From contig CAYXVF010000004.1 in assembly GCA_964468125.1 (NCBI GenBank), positions 43,929-107,928 of the forward strand: DNA of 64,000 bases, read 5' to 3'. The notes under the pieces were generated by a model. The model saw only the letters and a list, made by a program, of their open reading frames with translations, did no database searches and was not told the DNA's origin. Shown here piece after piece: positions 37,474 to 45,900 of this stretch. Within the stretch, counting starts at the first letter, position 1, and the number at the start of each line of letters is the position of its first letter. Position numbers and translations under genes: made by a program. The stretch is from CAYXVF01 sp964468125 (GTDB taxonomy: Bacteria > Myxococcota > XYA12-FULL-58-9 > CAYXVF01).

Positions 37474-37692
37474 TTACACGAACATGTTGAACGTCGACTG
37501 TGCGACGGTTTGTGCATCTTGAATCATGGAGTAGCCGTCTAGTCCTGCCAACCAGGGTCTCCACATCCAAGTGAGGATATGAGCAATGATCGCAATCACA
37601 ACGAACGTCACGAACGCCATGATGAAACCACTGTGGAATTCTTTGGCCTCTTCATCAGTAAGACCTGACAGGGCCCTTGTTGGTTCTGCCAT
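37474..37692 (-). CDS. pufB: Light-harvesting 1 beta polypeptide PufB with C-terminal extension
   Basis: The 72-residue protein shows the LH1 beta signature: LSGLTDEEAKEFHSGF, a membrane helix with the ligand His in IAIIAHILTWMWRPW, then LAGLDGYS. Standard LH1 beta chains stop close to there; here about 17 further residues follow (MIQDAQTVAQSTFNMFV). The extension is in frame and unbroken. It is cotranscribed with pufA 12 bases downstream. Confidence 0.93.
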   Translation of the reverse strand: MAEPTRALSGLTDEEAKEFHSGFIMAFVTFVVIAIIAHILTWMWRPWLAGLDGYSMIQDAQTVAQSTFNMFV

Positions 37693-37771
37693 CTAGTTTT
37701 CCCTTTCAGCTAGCCTTGGTACTTCTAACTATCCTCGACTCACGTCGATGAGAAACTCTTCGATTCTCTCC

Positions 37772-38047
37772 CTAAGCCCGGAAAACACTCCCGAGCGCGG
37801 TCTGAACCTCAACATGTGCTTCCCTAAACACTGATTGTCGAACTGGCTTGGCATTCCCGATGAATCCGCGGGTCCAGCTCCTAGGAAGGAGCCGCTGGAC
37901 CACCACGTAGGGGAATACGAACGTCATCGCGATCACGTAGTAGAGCGATGACTCCACGATGTCGCCGAGCTTCCGGCGCGGAACGTGGAACAACGGGGCC
38001 TCTAGAGTGGCCCGACGCCGACTGACTGGGAGCGTGACTGCTTTCAT
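37772..38047 (-). CDS. pufQ: PufQ-like membrane protein between bchZ and pufB
   Basis: The 91-residue protein has a basic N-terminus, one membrane segment (YYVIAMTFVFPYVVVQRLL) and a C-terminus ending FREAHVEVQTALGSVFRA. The place between bchZ and pufB, the single helix with ALP/FP-type centre, and the REA-to-IFR-like end resemble PufQ, which in Rhodobacter is linked to bacteriochlorophyll synthesis and puf expression. Sequence similarity is weak, so the name is a suggestion. ATG 38047 overlaps the bchZ stop. Confidence 0.6.
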   Translation of the reverse strand: MKAVTLPVSRRRATLEAPLFHVPRRKLGDIVESSLYYVIAMTFVFPYVVVQRLLPRSWTRGFIGNAKPVRQSVFREAHVEVQTALGSVFRA

Positions 38048-38508
38048 GTGAGGCCTCCTCCTGCTTGGGCCACTGCGGACCCGTTCATTCGCTTCTTGGA
38101 TTTACGCGCGGCCACTCGGGCCACGGTGACGCGACTGTCACCCTGGAGCTTCGCGTCGTGCTCAATCGTGTCGCGCAACGTCTTCGCCGCGGAGATGCGC
38201 GTGAGGACCGGCACCTCGCTCACCATCTCGTCGAGGAGCGCTTCGCAGAGCGCGCGACCATACTCGCGGTACATCACGACGTTTACGTCGGCGTCCACGA
38301 GACGAGGCACCTGCGCGAGATGCGAACCCAGGGCGAAGACCATGTTGATCTCCGCCCCGATGCCTTCGACAAGGCGACGGATCTCGGCGAGGTCACTCGG
38401 CATGTTGAAGTTGGAACCGGTCACCACCACGCTCGGCAGTGATGGGTCCAAAGCTTCGTGTGCGCGACGCATCGCGCCTTCGGTCCCCTTCTTCCCGAGC
38501 TCTTCCTC
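38044..38508 (-). pseudogene. bchZ: bchZ remnant (three joined blocks)
   Basis: BchZ normally has about 480-490 residues. Here only about 155 are left, in one frame with bchY. Block 1 (38508-38413) reads EEELGKKGTEGAMRRAHEAL, then LPSVVVTGS. Block 2 (38412-38236) reads FNMPSDLAEIRRLVEGIGAE, then YREYGRALCEAL. Block 3 (38235-38044) reads LDEMVSEVPVLTRISAAKTL to the C-terminus. Missing are the first 60 or so residues with the cluster-binding cysteine, about 60-80 residues between blocks 1 and 2, and about 200 between blocks 2 and 3. Sizes are estimates from memory of the family. Confidence 0.85.
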
Positions 38509-40044
38509 GGACGCGACGCCGGCCTTTTCGCCTGGCGCGTTCTTGGCGAGGCGAGCGCGTTTCGCTTTTTTACGGTCTGCCAATTGCTTCTTGCGAAACT
38601 TCTCGTCGTCTTTTGGAACGTCTTCCCAGATCCCCGAGGCATGCCCCGTGCCGACGCCGGAGAAGAAATCGTTCATCGCGTCAAAGCGCGGCTTGCTCGC
38701 CATCGCTGCGTTCACGACCTGCGCGAGGGAGCCAGCCCCCGCGGGCCCCATCAGCGGGCGCGCGGAAATGAGGTTGGTGAAGTAGAGCGCGGGGGTGGCG
38801 CTTTCCTTCGCGGCCTGTACCACCGGCGTGGTTCCCACAACCAAATCCGGCTCGAATTCCTTCATCGCAGCGAGGTCCTGCTCGAGCGATGCACGGTACT
38901 GCACCTGCACGCCACGGGCCTTCAGCCACTCACTGTCGGCAGAAGACCACTCGGTCTTTGCACAGGCCGTCCCGACGTAACGCACGTCCGCACCGCTCTC
39001 GATCAACAGGCGAGCAACGAGCAGCTCAGAGCCTTCGTAGCCGGACAACGTGATCCGCCCTTTGATGGGCATCCCAGCGAGCGCACCCTGGATCGCGGGC
39101 AGGATCGCGTTCTGCGCGGCGGCTATTTTCTCCGCGGAAACCCCCGCCTGCTGCCCCACGGCCTTCAGCCATTCGGCGGTGCCGTCGTGGCCCACCGGAG
39201 CAGAACCCACGATCGGCCGACCGGCAGCCGCAAACTCACGGAAGGTAGCGACATAGAACGGGTGGATCGCAGCCGCGACGGTGCAATCGAGCGCGGCATA
39301 TTGCTCACGCCATTCGCGCGTGGGCACCACGGGCCCGGCGGCGAGCTCCATCGGGGCGAGCATGCGTCCGATGGTGATGGGATCGACCGGGAACATTTCA
39401 CCGACCAGCGCGACCGTCGGCAGCTTCGCATGTCCCTCGCGCGGCGCTTGGACGGGCCCAGCCTCCGCCTCTCTTCGAGCGTAGGCGAGCATGGCGCCGG
39501 CGAGCACGTCCTTGGCTTCCGCATGGGTCGGCACACCAAAGCCCGGGACGTCGATCCCGACGATTCGCACGCCATTGATCGTCTTCGGAAGCAGGCGCAG
39601 CGGCACCCCCGATGCGGTGGGAACACAGAGGTTGGTCACCACGAGCGCGTCGTACTTCTCGGGGTCCGCGAGGTCGTGAACCGCGTCGCGAATGTCTTCG
39701 AAGAGCTTGCCGGTAACCAGAGTCTCCGAATCAAACGGCACGTAGCCGACGGTGCGCCGAGCGCCATAGAAGTGCGACGTGAAGGTGAGGCCGTAGACAC
39801 AGCAGGCCGAGCCCGAAAGGACCGTCGCCGTACGACGCATGCGCAATCCGACGCGCAGGGAGCCAAAGGCGGGGCACATGCTCTGCGGCTGGTCGTGGGG
39901 GCCAACAGGATAGTCCGCGGCGTAGCGATCGAGCACATCGCTCTTGCCCGCTGCGGCGGCGGCTTCACGCAGCTTCTCTCGCCCACCATGGCAGCCACTT
40001 TCTGTGGCGTTCTTTGCCTCGACGCTCGTCACTTTCGTTCTCAC
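38044..40044 (-). CDS. bchY: BchY (chlorophyllide a reductase) fused in frame to a shortened BchZ
   Basis: Residues 1 to about 510 are a complete BchY, a catalytic subunit of chlorophyllide a oxidoreductase. The iron-sulfur cysteines are in place: SGCHGG (C18), QSMCPAF (C57), SGSACCVYG and VTNLCVP (C140). YGARRTVGYVPFDSETLVTG is unmistakable. No stop follows. From about residue 513 the frame continues into BchZ sequence but only as three separate blocks. The start is GTG 40044, overlapping the bchX stop as GTGTGA. The ORF has 666 residues, whereas separate BchY and BchZ would total about 1000. Confidence 0.9.
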   Translation of the reverse strand: MRTKVTSVEAKNATESGCHGGREKLREAAAAAGKSDVLDRYAADYPVGPHDQPQSMCPAFGSLRVGLRMRRTATVLSGSACCVYGLTFTSHFYGARRTVGYVPFDSETLVTGKLFEDIRDAVHDLADPEKYDALVVTNLCVPTASGVPLRLLPKTINGVRIVGIDVPGFGVPTHAEAKDVLAGAMLAYARREAEAGPVQAPREGHAKLPTVALVGEMFPVDPITIGRMLAPMELAAGPVVPTREWREQYAALDCTVAAAIHPFYVATFREFAAAGRPIVGSAPVGHDGTAEWLKAVGQQAGVSAEKIAAAQNAILPAIQGALAGMPIKGRITLSGYEGSELLVARLLIESGADVRYVGTACAKTEWSSADSEWLKARGVQVQYRASLEQDLAAMKEFEPDLVVGTTPVVQAAKESATPALYFTNLISARPLMGPAGAGSLAQVVNAAMASKPRFDAMNDFFSGVGTGHASGIWEDVPKDDEKFRKKQLADRKKAKRARLAKNAPGEKAGVASEEELGKKGTEGAMRRAHEALDPSLPSVVVTGSNFNMPSDLAEIRRLVEGIGAEINMVFALGSHLAQVPRLVDADVNVVMYREYGRALCEALLDEMVSEVPVLTRISAAKTLRDTIEHDAKLQGDSRVTVARVAARKSKKRMNGSAVAQAGGGLT

Positions 40045-41060
40045 ACCTCGTCGTAGATGATTTCGAGTGAAGGCTTCTTGACCGCCTTCGCACCGCAGAG
40101 GTCCACGCTCGTTGCCGGCTCGAGTACGACATCGCGTCCCGTCGCGTCCGCGGCGAAGAGATCGAGAAGCTGGTCCTGGGTCAGCGGATTCGGATAGAGC
40201 GGCGGGCTCTCGGCGACGTTGACGCCGAGTGCCTCAAAGAGCGGGCCCCATCGACTGTCCGGTCGCCCGATGATCTCGTACATGCCGCTCTTGCGGCGAA
40301 TGTCTTCGTCCGCAGGGATCGAAGCGAGGACCGGAATCCCGACAGTCTCCGCGAAAGCCTGCGCTTCGCCCGTGCCGTCGTCTTTGTTGACCACGATTCC
40401 GGCGACGCCAACATGGCCGCCGAGCCTTCGGAAGTAGTCCGCGGCAGAGCAGACGTTGTTGGCGACGTAGAGCGATTGTAGGTCGTTCGAGGCGACGACG
40501 ATCACCTTCTGGCACATGTCGCGGGCGATCGGCAGACCGAAGCCGCCACAGACGACATCGCCGAGAAAGTCGAGAAGCACGTAGTCGAAGTCCCAATCGT
40601 TGAAACCGAGCTTCTCGAGCGTTTCGAAGCCGTGAATGATGCCGCGTCCGCCGCAGCCACGGCCAACCTCCGGGCCGCCTAGCTCCATGGCGAAAACGCC
40701 GTCGCGCTTGAAGCAGACGTCGCCGATCTCGACCGCTTCGCCCGCGGCTTTCTTCTTGGCGGTCGTCTCGATGATCGTGGGGCACGCCTTACCCCCGAAG
40801 AGCAGGGAGGTCGTGTCGCTCTTGGGATCGCAACCGATCAGCAAGACCTTCTTGCCTTGCTGCGCCATCATGTACGACAGGTTTGCGAGGGTGAAGCTCT
40901 TGCCGATCCCTCCCTTGCCGTAGATCGCGATGATCTGCGTTTCCTTCGTGGGTGCAGTGGTCACCGGCGGCGAGGGATCCTGCGCTGCTTCGGCCTTCAG
41001 GTTGTCATCGATCTCTTTGATCGAAGTCGCGCCCTCGGCGCTCACCGGTCCAACGTTCAT
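40041..41060 (-). CDS. bchX: Chlorophyllide a reductase iron protein BchX
   Basis: BchX is the nitrogenase-iron-protein-like ATPase that feeds electrons to BchYZ. The 339-residue protein has the P-loop YGKGGIGKSFT, the bridging 4Fe-4S cysteines in the CFKRDGVFAMELGGPEVGRG region and GDVVCGGFGLPIARDM, and a VVNKDDGTGEAQAFA nucleotide region. I choose ATG 41060, preceded by GGAGG at good spacing and overlapping the bchC stop; TTG 41075 is less likely. It appears intact. Confidence 0.95.
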   Translation of the reverse strand: MNVGPVSAEGATSIKEIDDNLKAEAAQDPSPPVTTAPTKETQIIAIYGKGGIGKSFTLANLSYMMAQQGKKVLLIGCDPKSDTTSLLFGGKACPTIIETTAKKKAAGEAVEIGDVCFKRDGVFAMELGGPEVGRGCGGRGIIHGFETLEKLGFNDWDFDYVLLDFLGDVVCGGFGLPIARDMCQKVIVVASNDLQSLYVANNVCSAADYFRRLGGHVGVAGIVVNKDDGTGEAQAFAETVGIPVLASIPADEDIRRKSGMYEIIGRPDSRWGPLFEALGVNVAESPPLYPNPLTQDQLLDLFAADATGRDVVLEPATSVDLCGAKAVKKPSLEIIYDEV

Positions 41061-41983
41061 CCGTGTTCCCTCCAATCCAACAGCATCTTGAGACAGCTCG
41101 GGTCCGTGAACGCGGCGCGATAGGCCTCGTTCGCGTCGTCTGCGGCTCGACGATGGGTGATCAGCTCATCCAGGCTCAGTGCGCCTTCCGCCACGAGGTC
41201 GTTGACCCGCACCAGGTCCTGCGGCTGCCATTCAGCAGCGATGCGGAAACGTGCCTCTTTCATGAAGGCGGGCGGAAAGGCGAAGTTGACGCGCTCGCTG
41301 TAGAAGCCGGCGAGAACGATCTCGCCCCCGCGCACGAGCGCGCGCACCAACGTATCGAAGATTGCGGAGTCGCCACTGACGTCGACGATCACCCGATAGG
41401 TCGCTCGAGCGTCTTCATCCGGGTGTACGACGCGGTACCCCTGGGCACCGTTCGCTCGAATGGAATTGGTTTCCCAGACGGTGGGAGCGCCACCACGGGC
41501 CACCGCGAGGCGCGCGAGCAGTCGTCCCAGCACACCGTGCCCAACGATCAGATCTGGGATTTCGTCGGCGAGAGCATGCTCGGCGGTCGCCGCGAGCGCG
41601 AGCAAGACACCCTTGTCTCCGAGACTCTCAGCGATTGGGATGACGCGATCCGCAGGGACGACCAGCGTGGATGCCGCGCCACCGAATAGCCCACGAACGT
41701 CTACGAAGCCGTTGGAGCCTGGGACAAATACCGTCGTACCATCGGCGATCCGCTCGTTGCCGCGTACGACCCGCCCGACGGACTCGTAGCCAGGTACCAG
41801 CGGGTAGCCCATTCCTGGGAAAGGCGGCATTTTTCCGGACCAGAGCAGCCGTTCCGTGCCGGTGCTGATGCCACTCCAGTCTACATCGACCACCACGTCA
41901 CCGTCGCCCGGGGTGGTCAACGTGACGGGACTGAGTGTCAGGTGTTCCGGCTCCTGGAGCACCACTGCTTTGGCTTCCGTCAT
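41057..41983 (-). CDS. bchC: Bacteriochlorophyllide dehydrogenase BchC
   Basis: BchC oxidises the 3-hydroxyethyl group to the acetyl group of bacteriochlorophyllide a. The 308-residue medium-chain dehydrogenase-like protein has the family pattern GISTGTERLLWSGKMPPFPG, GYPLVPGYESVGRV, then VGHGVLGRLLARL. I start at ATG 41983; an upstream in-frame extension crosses the operator region. No clear Shine-Dalgarno lies directly before it. The gene heads the bchC-X-Y-Z-puf superoperon. Confidence 0.93.
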   Translation of the reverse strand: MTEAKAVVLQEPEHLTLSPVTLTTPGDGDVVVDVDWSGISTGTERLLWSGKMPPFPGMGYPLVPGYESVGRVVRGNERIADGTTVFVPGSNGFVDVRGLFGGAASTLVVPADRVIPIAESLGDKGVLLALAATAEHALADEIPDLIVGHGVLGRLLARLAVARGGAPTVWETNSIRANGAQGYRVVHPDEDARATYRVIVDVSGDSAIFDTLVRALVRGGEIVLAGFYSERVNFAFPPAFMKEARFRIAAEWQPQDLVRVNDLVAEGALSLDELITHRRAADDANEAYRAAFTDPSCLKMLLDWREHG

Positions 41984-41986
41984 GGG

Positions 41987-42016
41987 TGTAAAGTGCACTT
42001 GACACTCGCGAGTGTC
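41987..42016 (-). promoter_or_regulatory. PpsR-type operator and palindrome before bchC
   Basis: TGT (41987-41989), 12 bases, ACA (42002-42004) is a perfect TGT-N12-ACA PpsR/CrtJ site, almost fully palindromic with flanking G and C. Overlapping it, TGACACTCGCGAGTGTCA (42000-42017 region) is a perfect palindrome whose ACACT-N4-AGTGT core recurs before aerR. TTGACA inside it could be a -35 element, placing the operator on the promoter. Confidence 0.75.
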
Positions 42017-42186
42017 AATATGCGTAGCCGCTTTTCTTAAGCCAATTTTTAAGCGATTTCGGGCGAATTCGGTGAATCGGCCGCGGATCCCGGGCGCAGG
42101 GAGCCGCCCAATTCGTTCAGATTGCGCGCGATCGCGCTCTGAGCGCCCCAGGAGCGCCACTGAGGGCTCGAAGAATGTGATCGGAA

Positions 42187-43383
42187 TCAGATCCGCGTAG
42201 CGATCAGCAACTGTGTAAGCATCGGGCGTCGGGTCCGGATCCGACGTGCACCCACAAATCCGGCCGCACCGAGCATGGCGCTGAGCTCTTCGGGGGAGCG
42301 TGGCCGGCCATGGCCCATCGCGAGCAGATAGAGACCGAAGTAGGCGTCACCCATGGGGAGGGCGCCGCGCGTTCGCGCCATCGGCTCGGCGAGGAGGAGA
42401 GTCCCACTTTTCGGCAGGGCCTGGTGGACGGCGCGCAGGATCTCCACCGCAGGGCCATCGTCGTGGTCGTGAATGATGCGCACGAGGGAGACCACATCGG
42501 CGCCATTGGGGAGGGGATCGGAGAACAGATCGCCTCCCACGACCGTCGCCCGGTCATCGAATCCGTTCGCGGTCAAACGTGCGCGTGCTCGCTCGGCGAC
42601 CGCGGGGAGGTCAAAGAGCATCAGATCGAGCTCTGGGTGCGCCTGCGCCACCGCACTCAGGAACGCCCCTTCTCCGCCGCCGACGTCCATGAGTGTCCGG
42701 TGGCGACCGAGATCATAGGCTTCTAATACGTCGCCTGCAATGAATTGCTGGGACTCAGCCATCAGAGCGGAGTATTGGGCGACGCGCTCGCCGCCGAGGT
42801 CTCCAGGCGTCTCGCTGCTGGAGTAGGCCCAGAACTCGCCGAGCTCGGTGCTCGGCAGCTCGTTGCGCAGCAACGCCAAGGGATCGGTCAGGTCCCGGTA
42901 GAGCATCGGGTGGTGCTCGATCATTCGCGCGACACCCGGATTACCGCGCAAAGCCGCCCCGAGCATGCCCAAGCCGTAGGTGCGCGCACCGCGCCGCTGC
43001 AACAGACCCAACGACACCGCCGCGTCCAGGAGCCGCCTCATGTTCGCGGGCTTGATGTTCGCGCGACGAGCGAGCTCCCCAGCTTCGAGTGGCCCGTCGG
43101 CGAGCTGCTCGAAGAGGTCGAGGCGCACGCATGCGTAGAGCACCTGCGAATAAACGAACCCCGCGCACAAATCGAAGAGCTGCGTGGCCCGCCGAGTCGC
43201 GATCCAGCGAATAAACGGGAATCCGGCGGCCCAGCGCTGGAATTTCTCGCTCGCGAGTAGGCGGTTTCGAAGGGCGTGCCAGCGATCGACGAGCGCGCTC
43301 CACCCACTGCGACGTGGGACCAGCGCGCGATCGGCCGAAGTGGCCATCTCGGTGGGCTTGGCCTGATCCATGGGCGATTTCAT
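42187..43383 (-). CDS. crtF: Demethylspheroidene (hydroxyneurosporene) O-methyltransferase CrtF
   Basis: CrtF methylates the tertiary hydroxyl group of acyclic carotenoids with S-adenosylmethionine. The 398-residue protein has the N-terminal helical dimerisation region (TQLFDLCAGFVYSQVLYACV, a CrtF hallmark) and a Rossmann methyltransferase domain with MDVGGGEGAFLSAVA, FDLPAV and a catalytic-region RIIHDHDD. I take ATG 43383; the longer 43461 start runs into the operator at 43443. The gene is divergent from crtD. It looks intact. Confidence 0.9.
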   Translation of the reverse strand: MKSPMDQAKPTEMATSADRALVPRRSGWSALVDRWHALRNRLLASEKFQRWAAGFPFIRWIATRRATQLFDLCAGFVYSQVLYACVRLDLFEQLADGPLEAGELARRANIKPANMRRLLDAAVSLGLLQRRGARTYGLGMLGAALRGNPGVARMIEHHPMLYRDLTDPLALLRNELPSTELGEFWAYSSSETPGDLGGERVAQYSALMAESQQFIAGDVLEAYDLGRHRTLMDVGGGEGAFLSAVAQAHPELDLMLFDLPAVAERARARLTANGFDDRATVVGGDLFSDPLPNGADVVSLVRIIHDHDDGPAVEILRAVHQALPKSGTLLLAEPMARTRGALPMGDAYFGLYLLAMGHGRPRSPEELSAMLGAAGFVGARRIRTRRPMLTQLLIATRI

Positions 43384-43442
43384 AGCGCCATTCCGAGTGA
43401 GAGGTAATCCCAGTTGCCTATTCGCTTCCTGACAGGCTAAGG

Positions 43443-43460
43443 TGTCAAGGCAGATAGACA
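43443..43460. promoter_or_regulatory. PpsR-type operator between crtF and crtD
   Basis: TGTCAAGGCAGATAGACA is a perfect TGT-N12-ACA site with TGTCA and AGACA half-sites. It lies in the 109-base divergent gap between crtF and crtD and could control both genes. Confidence 0.75.
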
Positions 43461-43492
43461 CTTAGACGCCTATTTCGGATTGGACGTGTCAA

Positions 43493-45016
43493 GTGAAACG
43501 GAAACGCGTGGCTGTTGTAGGTGCCGGGATGGGTGGGTTGGCCGCCGCCATCGACCTCTCTCGAGCAGGCCATGCGGTCACCGTACTCGAACGGCGCTCA
43601 GCACCGGGCGGAAAGATGCGCGAGGTGCAGGTCGGGGACGCGGCGGTGGATTCTGGCCCAACGGTTCTCACGATGCGCTGGGCCTTCGAAAACCTGTTTC
43701 GCGATGCGGGCGCGGCGCTCGGTGAGCGCGTGACCTTGCGCAAGGCGGACATTCTCGCGCGGCACGCCTGGAGCGAGACCGAGCGACTCGATCTCTTCAG
43801 CGACGACGAAAAGAGCGCCCACGCGATCCGAGAGTTCGCCGGTTCCGATGCTGCACAGGGCTACCTCGCGTTCCGAAAGCGCGCCCGGGAGATCTACGAA
43901 ACCCTCGAACACACCTTCATTCGAGCTTCGCAACCGTCGCAGCTCGGCTTGGTACGGCGCTCCGGGGGTTTGGTCAGCCTGCTGAAGATCAACCCGTTCG
44001 AGAGCATGTGGAAGGAGCTCTCCCGCCACTTCGCCGATCCGCGTTTGCGCCAGCTCTTCGGTCGCTACGCGACTTATTGCGGCTCGAATCCCTTCGAGGC
44101 ACCCGCGACCCTGATGCTCGTCGCGCACGTCGAGCTCGATGGCGTGTGGATCATCGAGGGAGGCATGCAACGGCTCGCCGAAGCGATGGCGAAGCTCGCG
44201 GCCGAGCTCGGAGCGGAGATTCGCTATGACAGCGCGGTGGAAGAGCTCGAGCGCGAAGGAGGCAAGGTTCGCGCGCTCCGCCTTGAGAATGGGGAGCGCA
44301 TCGAATGCGACGCGGCGGTCGTCAACGCGGCACCGTCGGCCCTAGCGCGCGGATTCCTCGGCGACTCCGTACGCGGTGCAACGCGCCCTCTCGCGCGCTC
44401 AATGCGGTCGCTCTCGGCGATCACCTGGACCCTTCATGCGAAAACCCGAGGCTTTCCGCTTGAGCGCCACAACGTGTTTTTCAGCCGCGATTACGAACGC
44501 GAATTCCGCGAAATCCTCCAGGAGCACCGATTTCCCTCCGAGCCCACGGTTTACGTGTGCTGCCAGGATCGAGGTCATGGCTCGGTTCCGGATGGCGCGG
44601 AGCGATTGTTCATGATCATCAATGCCCCGCCAGTGGGTGACCAACACTCATTTTCCGAAGCGGAGATCGAAGCATGCAAGACGCAGACGTTCTCAGTCCT
44701 GGAGAGGTGCGGCCTGACGATCGAACCGGGACCGACGGTGGTCACGACACCCAACGACTTCGAGGCGATGTTTCCCGGGACCGGCGGGTCGATCTACGGG
44801 ATGGCGACGCACGGCTCGCGCGCGTCGTTCAAACGCCCGAGCTCTCGAAGCAAGATCCCGGGGCTCTACTTCGCGGGCGGGGCGACACACCCGGGAGCGG
44901 GTGTGCCGAATTCGACCGTATCCGGCCGGCTCGCCGCGGCCGCGGTGCTGGAAGACTTCGATTCGACGTCCTGGTGGGCTCCCGCGGATATTCGTGGTGG
45001 TACGTCGACGCTCTGA
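43493..45016 (+). CDS. crtD: Hydroxyneurosporene/methoxyneurosporene desaturase CrtD
   Basis: CrtD introduces the C-3,4 double bond in acyclic carotenoids. The 507-residue flavoprotein has an N-terminal FAD motif (VAVVGAGMGGLAAAIDLSRA), SGPTVLTMRW, and the CrtD-like FGRYATYCGSNPFEAPATLM and HVELDGVWIIEGGMQRLAEA blocks. The C-terminal FAD motif is LYFAGGATHPGAGVPN. CrtI paralogues differ in the middle region, so CrtD is preferred, and the neighbours crtC and crtF agree. The start is GTG 43493 without a strong Shine-Dalgarno. It overlaps crtC at the end. Confidence 0.9.
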   Translation: MKRKRVAVVGAGMGGLAAAIDLSRAGHAVTVLERRSAPGGKMREVQVGDAAVDSGPTVLTMRWAFENLFRDAGAALGERVTLRKADILARHAWSETERLDLFSDDEKSAHAIREFAGSDAAQGYLAFRKRAREIYETLEHTFIRASQPSQLGLVRRSGGLVSLLKINPFESMWKELSRHFADPRLRQLFGRYATYCGSNPFEAPATLMLVAHVELDGVWIIEGGMQRLAEAMAKLAAELGAEIRYDSAVEELEREGGKVRALRLENGERIECDAAVVNAAPSALARGFLGDSVRGATRPLARSMRSLSAITWTLHAKTRGFPLERHNVFFSRDYEREFREILQEHRFPSEPTVYVCCQDRGHGSVPDGAERLFMIINAPPVGDQHSFSEAEIEACKTQTFSVLERCGLTIEPGPTVVTTPNDFEAMFPGTGGSIYGMATHGSRASFKRPSSRSKIPGLYFAGGATHPGAGVPNSTVSGRLAAAAVLEDFDSTSWWAPADIRGGTSTL

Positions 45017-45900
45017 GCGATGACGGACAACATGGACTGACCATAATTGGCTTCATCGGGAGCGTATTCTCACCCTACTACGCCTGGACCGATTGGCGAG
45101 CTCCGGAGAATCACTGCGCGATCAACGTAGCCCTCTACGGCCCGCAAAGCCGCTGGGCCATGACCGAGCGCGGTGCAGCGAGCCTCGAGCGCGATAGAGA
45201 CGAGCTTCGCGTGGGACCGAGCCACATGCGTTGGGAAGACGACGGCTTGACGATCGCGTTCGATGAGATCGGTTGTCCGCTGCTACGCCGGGTCAAAGGA
45301 CGCGTGCGGGTGGAACCCGAGTGCGTAAACGAAGTTGGATTCGCGATCACCAATCGGCACTCCTGGTGGCCCATCGCGCCGAGTGCACGCGTCCGGGTCG
45401 AGCTCGACCAACCTTCGATGGCATGGTCCGGACACGGCTATCTCGACTCGAATTGGGGTACGGAGCCGCTGCAAGAGGGCTTTGTCGATTGGAACTGGTC
45501 GCGCACCGGCGACGACGACGGCACCTTCATCACCTACGACTGTCAGTGTCGTGACGGCGCAGAGCGTACGACCGCCCTCGCTTTTGCACGAGACGGTTCC
45601 CTCTCGAGCTTCGAGGCGCCCCCCATGCGGCCATTGAGTCGCACCTTTTGGCGTGTGCCGCGCCAGGGCCGCGGCGAGCAGGCACGGGTGGTGCAGAATT
45701 TGGAGGATACGCCGTTCTACACCCGGTCCATTCTCGAAACGGAGCTGATGGGGCGACCGGTGAGAGGCGTACACGAGAGCCTATCGCTCGATCGCTTCGC
45801 GAGTACCATCGTCCGGCTGATGCTGCCCTTCCGCATGCCCCGGAATACGTTCGCCGCTCGCGCTCTCACCGGCCGCACGGGCGGCTCGCTCACGCGCTAG
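44974..45900 (+). CDS. crtC: Acyclic carotenoid 1,2-hydratase CrtC
   Basis: CrtC adds water to the terminal double bond of neurosporene or lycopene. Homology begins at GSRGYSWWYVDALSDDGQHG, then IGFIGSVFSPYYAWTDW, PENHCAINVALYGP and SGHGYLDSNWGTEPL. It ends with the HESLSLDRFAS and MLPFRMPR patterns. I use GTG 44974, which overlaps crtD by 43 bases. The open frame continues far upstream inside crtD but without homology. The crtD-crtC order is typical of photosynthesis clusters. Appears complete at about 308 residues. Confidence 0.87.
   Translation: MGSRGYSWWYVDALSDDGQHGLTIIGFIGSVFSPYYAWTDWRAPENHCAINVALYGPQSRWAMTERGAASLERDRDELRVGPSHMRWEDDGLTIAFDEIGCPLLRRVKGRVRVEPECVNEVGFAITNRHSWWPIAPSARVRVELDQPSMAWSGHGYLDSNWGTEPLQEGFVDWNWSRTGDDDGTFITYDCQCRDGAERTTALAFARDGSLSSFEAPPMRPLSRTFWRVPRQGRGEQARVVQNLEDTPFYTRSILETELMGRPVRGVHESLSLDRFASTIVRLMLPFRMPRNTFAARALTGRTGGSLTR

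Noticed and set aside
44674..44973. Upstream ATG start for crtC
   Set aside because: The extra 100 residues overlap crtD in another frame and show no CrtC homology; homology starts at GSRGYSWWYVDAL.
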